A program made the translations under genes and the position numbers. The notes below the pieces were generated by a model. The model worked only from the letters and a program-made list of their open reading frames with translations, searched no databases and had not been told where the DNA came from. Positions 26,087 through 32,968 of a DNA stretch of 64,000 nt are shown here, in pieces (the first letter of the stretch is position 1; the number at the start of each line of letters is the position of its first letter). The stretch is from Heliorestis acidaminivorans (lineage in GTDB: Bacteria > Bacillota > Desulfitobacteriia > Heliobacteriales > Heliobacteriaceae), in the NCBI RefSeq assembly GCF_008933955.1, contig NZ_WBXO01000002.1:186001-250000 (forward strand). Reading direction: 5' to 3'.

Positions 26087-26863
26087 TTATGAAAAAGCCC
26101 AGATCTTTTTCCACCAGCTTTTTTCTTTTTTGATGAGATAGGGTGGTTCTTCACCTTTGATTATAGCATGGTTATTAGCAATTAGCTTTTGCGGCTCTAG
26201 TCCCCAGGTTTGGAGCTTTGTTAAGGCTTGGGAGATTTGAATGGGACGATTTTGGGGGCTATGGGCGTCGGAGCCGATGAAGCTGATTAAGCCTTCTTCG
26301 AGAAGTTTTTCTGCTTGTGCTTCTACTTTGGAGCCGTATTGACCTAAAATACTGCCGGCGTTAATTTGCATTAGTAGACCGCTTGCGGCTAGTTGGTGCA
26401 GTTCTTTGGTGCTTTTTCTAAATTCTCTGTAGCGCTCTGGGTGAGCTAAGATAGGTCGCAGTCCGAGGAGTGTTAGTTCGTAGAGGCTTTCTTCCACCCA
26501 GAGTGGGTACTGGTGCATGGGCAGTTCTATAAGCAAATAGGAGCTTTGGGCTAAGGTTAGTATTTTGCCTTCTTGGTAATGTAAAGCTGTATCTGGGGAG
26601 AGGTAAACTTCTTGTCCTGTCTGTATGGTTAGCTCTATTTGTTGGGCTTTGAGCTTTGCTGTTAGTTGCTGGCAAGCTTGAGTGATCTCTTCCGGATTTG
26701 TCTCTACTGTGCCTTCTATGTAATGGGGTGTGGCTATGATGGTGCTGATTCCTTGTTGATAAGCTTGCTGAGCCAGGGCAAGGGCTTGGTCTATGTTTTT
26801 CGCTCCATCGTCAAGGTCGGGGAGTATGTGACAGTGGATGTCGATCAGTTGATCGCTTTTCAT
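26087..26863 (-). CDS. CpsB/CapC-family (PHP) tyrosine-protein phosphatase
   Basis: Metal-dependent PHP-fold phosphatase of 258 residues that dephosphorylates the BY-kinase and so cycles polymer length control. Metal ligands are clear in order: DIHCHILPDLDDGA at the N-terminus, ATPHYIEG, the glutamate of GQEVYLSP, AHPERYREF and GSDAHSP. This is the YwqE/CpsB type. The ATG at 26863 is chosen because GGAG lies 11 bases upstream; an in-frame GTG at 26875 is too close to that site. It follows the kinase gene by 39 bases and is the last of the wzz-kinase-phosphatase run. The 286-base gap to the EpsC-like gene shows nothing else I can support. Confidence 0.92.
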   Translation of the reverse strand: MKSDQLIDIHCHILPDLDDGAKNIDQALALAQQAYQQGISTIIATPHYIEGTVETNPEEITQACQQLTAKLKAQQIELTIQTGQEVYLSPDTALHYQEGKILTLAQSSYLLIELPMHQYPLWVEESLYELTLLGLRPILAHPERYREFRKSTKELHQLAASGLLMQINAGSILGQYGSKVEAQAEKLLEEGLISFIGSDAHSPQNRPIQISQALTKLQTWGLEPQKLIANNHAIIKGEEPPYLIKKEKSWWKKIWAFS

Positions 26864-26902
26864 GGGGTGCACCACTCCTTCGCTTTACCCAAAAAAGCTT
26901 TT

Positions 26903-27619
26903 TTAGCTTTCTTTTTCGCCGTAATAGTAGTAATAGGAGTAGTCCTGACTACTCATCTCTAGGCCGTTTAGGATGGCGCCGATTATTTTGCCGTTGGCTT
27001 GTTCGAGTCGCGCTTTTGCTTCTAGGGCTAGATCTGTTTTGACAGCTTTGGATAAAAGGATGAGAACGATGCCATCGACGGCGCCGGCTAAAACGGGGGC
27101 ATCTGTTACAGCTATTGTTGGTGGTGCGTCGATTAAGATTAAGTCGTAGTTTTCTTTTAATGATGCTAATAGATTTTGCATGGCCCTACTGCCTAACAGT
27201 TCTGAGGGGTTGGGTGGGATGGGGCCACTGGGGAGCACTTGTAGGTTATCGTTTGGCGTTAAGGTTAGTACTTCTGTAAGCGGTCTTTTATCTACTAATA
27301 GGTTCGTTAAGCCTTTACTGTTACTGATGTGAAAAATTTTGTGTTGCACTGGCTTTCGTAGGTCGCAATCGATTAGTAAGGTTTTTGTTCCCGCTTGGGC
27401 AAAGGTGACAGCTACGTTGGCTATGGTTGTTGATTTGCCTTCTCCTGGTCCAGCGCTGGTGAACATAAATATTTTGGCATTATCATCGGCTGTGGCGTAG
27501 TGCATGGATGTGCGGATGGTGCGGTAGGCTTCTGCTAGTGGTGATTTGGGATCTTCTTGAGTGATTAAGTGGCGCGTTTCTGGGGAGTTTTGTTTTTTTC
27601 TTTTTAGGAATTTGAACAT
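26903..27619 (-). CDS. CpsD/CapB-family bacterial tyrosine kinase
   Basis: Cytoplasmic BY-kinase of 238 residues that autophosphorylates on a C-terminal tyrosine cluster and, with the Wzz-like adaptor, controls chain length. Walker A is GPGEGKSTT, Walker A' LLIDCDLRKP, and Walker B LILIDAPP. The C-terminal tail DYSYYYYYGEKES has six tyrosines. The N-terminal segment EAYRTIRTSMHYA is the typical oligomer-interface motif. The Wzz gene stop lies just before the ATG (27621), so the two are coupled. As in most Bacillota, kinase and transmembrane adaptor are separate polypeptides. Confidence 0.94.
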   Translation of the reverse strand: MFKFLKRKKQNSPETRHLITQEDPKSPLAEAYRTIRTSMHYATADDNAKIFMFTSAGPGEGKSTTIANVAVTFAQAGTKTLLIDCDLRKPVQHKIFHISNSKGLTNLLVDKRPLTEVLTLTPNDNLQVLPSGPIPPNPSELLGSRAMQNLLASLKENYDLILIDAPPTIAVTDAPVLAGAVDGIVLILLSKAVKTDLALEAKARLEQANGKIIGAILNGLEMSSQDYSYYYYYGEKES

Positions 27620-27620
27620 T

Positions 27621-29162
27621 TTAGCGCTGTGTCCTCCTCATAGCTGTTTTCACCATATTTTTGTCGTATTTGGGTATGGTGCCGAGGACAGGCAGTCCTA
27701 GTCTTCTACGTACGTCTTCTTGCGTCTTGATGGTGTTGTCCATCATTTCTAAGACGAAAGCTAAGGCTACGGAGATCATGAGTCCGACGAGGAGGCCTAG
27801 TGCCATGTTTAGGCTTTTGTTAGGTTTTACGGGGCCACCTGGGAGGCCAGCGAGGGAGGCGATTTTTACTTGTGTTTCTCCCTGTGAGACAAAGGCGGCT
27901 ACTCTGGTTTGGGCTTGGGTGTCTGCTAAGAGGTTGTGGATGTTGCTAATTCGATCTACGTCTCGCTTGAGTCGTTCGTATTCTGTTTGCTTGAAGGCTA
28001 GCTCTTCTTGTACGGCTTTCCACTGAGCTTCTAAGGCAAAAATAGCGCTGTCTATGGTAACTAGCTCTGCTCTTTTGCCTGCTAAGGAGGCTGACATTTC
28101 GGCTAGGCGGTTGTTCAGGCTCTGGTAAGCTGGGTTATGAATTTGTTGTTCTGGTGGGGTCGTGGTAGAAAAATTCTGCCCTGAGTATTGCAGGCTCTGG
28201 TAGCTGTCATTTGTGCTGTAGCCGTTGGTTATGGTGCTTTCTGTGCCTAAGTCTGCAAGCAGTAATGCTTCAGCTCCTGCTTCTTGGTTTAGCTGGCTGG
28301 GGCGGTAAGTTGTTGCGCTGTTGACGGTCTGGTAAGGTGGGATTGATTGAAGCTGGCGCGATAGCTCTGTTGCTTGGGCTTGCAGTTGTTGAATTTCTAC
28401 TTGCGATTGTATTTTGGCGTTTCTGTAGTAGCGTAAGCTTTCTAGTAGGTTTTTGCTTTCTTGTTCTAATACGTAAGGGTTGTTCGGTTGGCCGAGAAAT
28501 TCGTTAAGTCGCTGAGTAGCGATTTGCAGGTTTTCTTCTTCTTTTCTGCTTTGTTGCTCTAGTAGCTCGCCCGATTGGATTAGTTTTTCTACGTTACTGC
28601 GGGCCATGTAGTCTACAAATTCTTGGCTAAAAGCGTTGGCTATATCGCGGGCTAGTAAGGGGTCGGTGTGGGTTACGCGAAGTTCTAGCAAGTTAGTGTC
28701 ACGAATGACAGAAGCTGAGATCATAGAGAGGATGCTTCGCGGGCTGTATTCTTTATGTAAATCTAGTTGCTCGATCACTGATTGAGCTACTTCTTCGTTG
28801 CGAATCTGATTGGCGTATGATTGTAAGGTCAGCTCAGGCAGGCGCACGGCCGCTGTAACTACGTCTTCGATAGAACCTTGTCGCTGAGCTAGTTGGTTAG
28901 TGTTGGTAGCTTGTAAGATGAGTAAGGTGGCACGGCTTTCATAAACAGGGGTGATGACAAAGTAGCTCATCACGGCGGCTGTTAGGAAAGATAGAAAAGT
29001 TAGCATGGCTATGAGCCATTTCCATTTATTAAGGACACCAAAGAGTTGACGTAAGTCAATCTCGTCTTCAGCCGGTGCAGAGGAAGTGTGGTACATAGCT
29101 TGTCCTGCTGGTTGCTGGTATGGTTTTTCTCTGTATTGTCCGTTCTTCGGTCTGTTGTCCAT
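27621..29162 (-). CDS. Wzz/CapA-type chain-length determinant and kinase adaptor
   Basis: Membrane protein of 513 residues with two helices, about residues 52-72 and 460-480 (MALGLLVGLMISVALAFVLE), flanking a long coiled-coil extracytoplasmic region. The first helix is preceded by DLRQLFGVLNKWKW, and PVYESRATLLI follows, as in the Wzz (PF02706) family. After helix two comes RRRLGLPVLGTIPKYD, the GNVR/cytoplasmic end that activates BY-kinases. The middle contains Gln/Ser/Thr-rich stretches (around residues 290-345) that lengthen it relative to many Bacillota CapA proteins (about 230-250), making it closer to the Gram-negative Wzc periplasmic design without the fused kinase. Confidence 0.9.
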   Translation of the reverse strand: MDNRPKNGQYREKPYQQPAGQAMYHTSSAPAEDEIDLRQLFGVLNKWKWLIAMLTFLSFLTAAVMSYFVITPVYESRATLLILQATNTNQLAQRQGSIEDVVTAAVRLPELTLQSYANQIRNEEVAQSVIEQLDLHKEYSPRSILSMISASVIRDTNLLELRVTHTDPLLARDIANAFSQEFVDYMARSNVEKLIQSGELLEQQSRKEEENLQIATQRLNEFLGQPNNPYVLEQESKNLLESLRYYRNAKIQSQVEIQQLQAQATELSRQLQSIPPYQTVNSATTYRPSQLNQEAGAEALLLADLGTESTITNGYSTNDSYQSLQYSGQNFSTTTPPEQQIHNPAYQSLNNRLAEMSASLAGKRAELVTIDSAIFALEAQWKAVQEELAFKQTEYERLKRDVDRISNIHNLLADTQAQTRVAAFVSQGETQVKIASLAGLPGGPVKPNKSLNMALGLLVGLMISVALAFVLEMMDNTIKTQEDVRRRLGLPVLGTIPKYDKNMVKTAMRRTQR

Positions 29163-29221
29163 AAGAATTACTACTTCCCCCTATTTAGCTTTTTCGGCAT
29201 GGTGAATATTTTCGCGGTTTT

Positions 29222-29932
29222 TTATTGATTATCTAGAGCTAGTTGGATAATTTCCCGTTGTTTGATTTGTACTTGTCTGTTGTAATAGGTGCGAACTGCT
29301 TGGGTTAGTTCTGTGGAAATTCCATGGCGAGCGAAGTCTCGTTCCATTTCTCGTAGGAGCTTGTTAAGGCGTTGATCGGCTTCTTTTTGGAGGGCTTTGC
29401 CTTCACTGTAGTATTTGGTGGCGATGCGAGCCATTTGGACTGAGGAGTTTTTGGCTTTTGCTTCTGTGTATTCTTTTTGGCCTGCTCTTAGCAAGTTGTT
29501 CAAACGGTTTTCGTATTCTGCTTGGAGGTTTTGTAGTCTTCTGTTGTATTCAATTTTTACTTTTGTTGCTTCGTCTACTTCTTCTAGTTGCTCTGGCTTA
29601 TTGTCTGTTGATAGCAGTGCTGTTGGGTCAAGAGGGTTAAGGTTGATGTTGTATAAGTTGAGGTCATTAGTGCCTTCTTGTCCTTGACGCTTTGCTTGTA
29701 AGTTAGCTAGTTCGGGGTCAGCATCTAAATCGATGCCTAGGAGAAAGGCTATTTCTTCTACTGTTATCTCACGCTGTCCGATAAATTTCTCTACAATCAA
29801 AAGAGCTGGATCGCCTCGTAAGAGTTCTTGGCGATCTTTGTCTGATAAGCTTATGAGGGTTACGGCTGTGGCAGTCAGGGCAACGACAAAAAGGGCGGCT
29901 ATTGTTGTAATAAGGATGGTTTTGCGGTTCAT
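29222..29932 (-). CDS. membrane-anchored coiled-coil protein of unknown function
   Basis: A 236-residue protein I do not recognise. A single N-terminal hydrophobic segment (residues 5-27, ILITTIAALFVVALTATAV) acts as a signal anchor. After it the sequence is highly charged: an acidic and Leu/Asn-rich stretch at about 60-110, then Arg/Glu/Gln-rich helices from 120 to the end, probably coiled coil. ATG at 29932 has AAGGAA upstream. It is the first gene of the run leading to Wzz, kinase and phosphatase (59 bases before Wzz), so it may be an accessory of the chain-length system on the outer membrane face. An 18-bp motif lies about 90 bases upstream. Confidence 0.7.
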   Translation of the reverse strand: MNRKTILITTIAALFVVALTATAVTLISLSDKDRQELLRGDPALLIVEKFIGQREITVEEIAFLLGIDLDADPELANLQAKRQGQEGTNDLNLYNINLNPLDPTALLSTDNKPEQLEEVDEATKVKIEYNRRLQNLQAEYENRLNNLLRAGQKEYTEAKAKNSSVQMARIATKYYSEGKALQKEADQRLNKLLREMERDFARHGISTELTQAVRTYYNRQVQIKQREIIQLALDNQ

Positions 29933-30022
29933 TTTGACGCCTGTTCCTTCCTTAGAAGTATTGTTAGGTCCAGCTTAAATATATTTATTTGAATTACATA
30001 GTAACATTTGATTGTTAAAAAA

Positions 30023-30040
30023 TTTGTCGAATACTGTCAT
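30023..30040 (-). promoter_or_regulatory. 18-bp GACA-repeat motif, copy 1
   Basis: On the minus strand this reads ATGACAGTATTCGACAAA, two GACA words spaced 10 bases apart, about 90 bases upstream of the start at 29932. The same 18 bases with one change occur at 32818-32835 upstream of the SLH gene. Both are followed by an A/T run. The layout is like a direct-repeat binding site of a response regulator; the regulator is unknown. Confidence 0.4.
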
Positions 30041-30090
30041 CGTAGAGTTGCTATTTTTACACGCTTTTTGTTTATGTAAGGTTATATGCT

Positions 30091-30122
30091 AAAGCCCGAT
30101 CTGGGAAAAGAGATCGGGCTTT
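30091..30122 (-). terminator. Rho-independent terminator of the SLH gene at 30136
   Basis: A 12-bp inverted repeat (AAAGCCCGATCT at 30091-30102 with its complement at 30111-30122) lies 14 bases after the stop codon. Stem ends in T's on both strands and the plus-strand flank also has a T run, so it may work both ways. Confidence 0.85.
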
Positions 30123-30135
30123 AGCTTTGGTTTTT

Positions 30136-32610
30136 TTACTTTAGGGTGAAGGTGAAGGATTGACTGCCGATAAATAGTTTGAGGTTTACTTCTTTATTAC
30201 CTAGCTTTTCTTCCAAGTCATCATAAGATAGGTCAGATAAAGCTTTAGTTTGTGCTATGCCTATAGCAGTTTTTACGGCGCTTCTAACAGCGTCTATTGA
30301 TTCGTCTTTTAATTTACCATCATTGTACTTAAGTTCAATTACATCTTGATTGTCAATTTGTATTTTATCAACTGTTAGAAACTCTACTGCTTCGATTAGT
30401 GTATTTACATCTAGAACATCAGAAACTAAATCTTCGCCGCCACTGTAATCGATAGCTACTGCTTGTCCCGTTAATGTTAAGAAGCCAAGGCCATCGGCAA
30501 TATTTTTTGCCTTGAGTTCCACACCGTTAGGGGTGGCGTAGACTATTGAATAAGAACCGTAAATCACTCTATTGTCGTCACACGTTTTACTACCATATAC
30601 TTTGAAGGTGTATGTTTTGCCATTTTGTAGTTCACTAACTATGGCAAATAAATCAAAAGTATCTACAGTTTTTAGTTTACCAGTACCCCAGTTTTCGGTT
30701 TTTTTACCTTCATATACATCAACTAAGTATCCGTTTGCTTCTGTGCTTTCCCATTCTAACGTTACTTTTCTATCCCCTGGTGTAGCCTTTAGGTTTTTGA
30801 TGGCCATATTATTTAAAGTTTCGATTTCATCATTATCATAAGTTTTAGTACCAATTTTAACACTATCTACGTTATTACCTAAAGTAATCTTCTTTGGAGG
30901 ATAGTCTAGTACTACTTTAGGATCATTAATTTCTGCTTCTTCAATATAATCAGCGCCAGTAACTGTCACTTCAGCATTAATAATAGCTTTTTTGACTGAT
31001 ACACCTGGGGCAATAATTATTCTAGTCGGTGCATTAACTTTTAGTTTATTATTGTTAGCTCTTTCATTCCAAGTATTTGGCTTAATGGCATCTATTGTAA
31101 TATCACCGCTAACAGTTACATTGTTATTTACTGTAGCCTTAGGTGTATTAACTGTTAAATTACCATCAATACTTTGGTCACTATCACCATTTAGTGTCAC
31201 GCTTGTTAATGAAGATCCTCTGATGGTTAAGTTACCCTCTAAAGTATAGCTTGCAAAATTGATTGTTTTATTTGTGCCTTTAGCTTCTACATTAAGATCA
31301 CCATTAATGTTACCAGTAAAGTTAATTGTTCTTATATTACTGTTTTCTAAAGCTCTCTTTAATCCATCAGTAGAATTTACATTTGTAGATGTTGCCGGCG
31401 AAGTTGAACTGCCGCCGCCTCCTCCTCCACCGCCGCCACTTCTAATAGCGCCAGTTGAGAAAGAAGCTCGAATTTCATCTAAGGATGTGCTTTGCTGACC
31501 TACAGCAACATCTTCTTTAATAATCCGGAAGCCTTCTGAGGCTTTATCGGGATTGACTGCTCTTATTGTGTACTTGCGGTCTGGTAAAACGAAAAGGCTG
31601 TATTCACCTTGACTGTTTGTTTTTGTTAAGAAAGTGGGGTTTGTGGTAAAAGCAACATCTGTGTTATCTAAGCTTTTCCCTGCGCTGTCAGTAAGTTTTC
31701 CTTTTACTTCTACGGCAGATTGAAGCTCAATAACGATATCTTCGTCATTAACGTTAACATTTTTCAGGTAACCAAGTTTACCATCTTTTTCAACAGTTAA
31801 GTCGTAGTTGCCTGCTTTTACTTCAAAGGAAAAGCTACCAAAACTGTCTGTTTTACTTTCTGCAATTACTTCTACGCTTTCAGTAGCAAAAAGTCTAACT
31901 TTAGCATCGCTTTGAGCTTCGTAATTGTAAAGAACTTTACCTGCTAAAGATAACTTGATCTCTTCTGTTACATCATAGGAAGTGCTCGGTGCTACTTTGT
32001 CATAGCCTAAGGCTTTGTCTATTAGGACTGCTGTTTCGGCACGACTGATGGGGTTGAGAGGCTTGAATTGTCCATCGGGATAGCCTTGCATTAGACCAGA
32101 TGCGTTTACAGCTGAGATACTGCTTACAGCCCAGTTTCCAATTTGCCCTTGATCTGTGTAAGCAGGTAGGGAGGCGTTTTGGTTAAGGCCAAGCAGGTTA
32201 GTCATTAATACGGCCGCTTCTTGACGGCTGATAGGTGCATTTGGCTTGAATGTTCCATCTGGATAACCAGATATGTAGCCTGCTTCTTTAGCTGAAGCAA
32301 CTTGGCGATAGAACCAGTCTGATGAACTTACGTCTGTAAAAGTAGCTTCTGCTGATGCATCATAGGTGTTAAAAGAATTATTCACAATGGTAGCAAACTC
32401 TGCTCTTGTGATTTGCTTGTCTGGCTGGAAAGTTCCATCAGGATAGCCTGAGACAAAGCCCTTTTGAATCATCTTATCAATCCAGTTTTGTGCCCAATGG
32501 CCTCGCGCGTCTTCTGGCGTTTGTGCCATAGCCGCTAGGGGGAGTAATGTCAGAATCATGGCCATGGCAGTGAAAATAGCCATCAATTTTACTTTTTTTC
32601 GATTAAACAA
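30136..32610 (-). CDS. SLH-anchored surface protein with beta-solenoid-like and FN3-like regions
   Basis: Secreted protein of 824 residues. It has a signal peptide (residues 1-29, ending AAMAQ), then three SLH domains at about 34-205 (DARGHWAQNWIDKMIQKGFV, FTDVSSSDWFYRQVASAK, GNWAVSSISAVNASG, each followed by PDGxFxP and I(T/S)RAE). Carboxypeptidase-regulatory-like units (about 225-375) come next, a run of nine glycines near 392, a repetitive region with LEGNLTIRGSS and IDGNLTVNTP (450-600) that looks like a beta-solenoid, and an FN3-like module from about 640. The start is TTG with GGAGGG 10 bases upstream. SLH domains would bind pyruvylated wall polymer made by the CsaB at 50196. Function of the exposed part is unknown. 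Confidence 0.9.
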   Translation of the reverse strand: MFNRKKVKLMAIFTAMAMILTLLPLAAMAQTPEDARGHWAQNWIDKMIQKGFVSGYPDGTFQPDKQITRAEFATIVNNSFNTYDASAEATFTDVSSSDWFYRQVASAKEAGYISGYPDGTFKPNAPISRQEAAVLMTNLLGLNQNASLPAYTDQGQIGNWAVSSISAVNASGLMQGYPDGQFKPLNPISRAETAVLIDKALGYDKVAPSTSYDVTEEIKLSLAGKVLYNYEAQSDAKVRLFATESVEVIAESKTDSFGSFSFEVKAGNYDLTVEKDGKLGYLKNVNVNDEDIVIELQSAVEVKGKLTDSAGKSLDNTDVAFTTNPTFLTKTNSQGEYSLFVLPDRKYTIRAVNPDKASEGFRIIKEDVAVGQQSTSLDEIRASFSTGAIRSGGGGGGGGGSSTSPATSTNVNSTDGLKRALENSNIRTINFTGNINGDLNVEAKGTNKTINFASYTLEGNLTIRGSSLTSVTLNGDSDQSIDGNLTVNTPKATVNNNVTVSGDITIDAIKPNTWNERANNNKLKVNAPTRIIIAPGVSVKKAIINAEVTVTGADYIEEAEINDPKVVLDYPPKKITLGNNVDSVKIGTKTYDNDEIETLNNMAIKNLKATPGDRKVTLEWESTEANGYLVDVYEGKKTENWGTGKLKTVDTFDLFAIVSELQNGKTYTFKVYGSKTCDDNRVIYGSYSIVYATPNGVELKAKNIADGLGFLTLTGQAVAIDYSGGEDLVSDVLDVNTLIEAVEFLTVDKIQIDNQDVIELKYNDGKLKDESIDAVRSAVKTAIGIAQTKALSDLSYDDLEEKLGNKEVNLKLFIGSQSFTFTLK

Positions 32611-32686
32611 TTGATAATGACCCTCCTTTTTTTAATACATTCTTAAGTCTTAGATATGATAATAGGATTAGTTTTTAGCGGTTTCT

Positions 32687-32698
32687 CACCTCCTTTTC
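32687..32698 (-). promoter_or_regulatory. orphan Shine-Dalgarno in leader of the 30136-32610 gene
   Basis: The minus strand reads GAAAAGGAGGTG about 77 bases before the TTG start, with no usable reading frame after it. The true ribosome site is a separate GGAGGG at the start. It resembles the mRNA-stabilising STAB-SD (GAAAGGAGG) described for Bacillus thuringiensis cry3A. Confidence 0.5.
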
Positions 32699-32817
32699 TA
32701 TTCAAACTAGTCCTTTTTACATCTGCAGTCGCTGTATGCTATTATGTTTCATTTGCATGTATAGAGCTGTAAAATCATACTTTTCTCAGCTTACTTTAGC
32801 ATATACAGATTAAATTT

Positions 32818-32835
32818 TTTGTCGAATGCTGTCAT
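32818..32835 (-). promoter_or_regulatory. 18-bp GACA-repeat motif, copy 2
   Basis: Reads ATGACAGCATTCGACAAA on the minus strand, 17 of 18 identical to the copy at 30023-30040, about 208 bases before the SLH gene start. The gap 32611-32968 otherwise holds the long leader with its orphan ribosome site and the terminator at 32873; no promoter could be assigned with confidence. Confidence 0.4.
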
Positions 32836-32872
32836 ATGAACATTTGGATTTTTATTTTATTTAAAAATAAGG

Positions 32873-32922
32873 AAAAAAGCCTTTCACTTGACAATAATCT
32901 ATTGTCAAATGAAGGCTTTTTT
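32873..32922 (-). terminator. terminator of the ligase/TPR gene
   Basis: A long imperfect hairpin (AAAAAAGCCTTnnnTTGACAATA and its complement, loop of about 3) with T runs on both sides, 47 bases after the stop at 32969. Symmetric, so probably bidirectional. Confidence 0.85.
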
Positions 32923-32968
32923 CAACATTCATTTATTATTAATTCTATTTATTTAACATTAGTTGATC

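Noticed and set aside
25929..26114. Minus-strand 61-residue frame after the PHP phosphatase
   Set aside because: It overlaps the end of the phosphatase gene, has no ribosome site and low-complexity composition.
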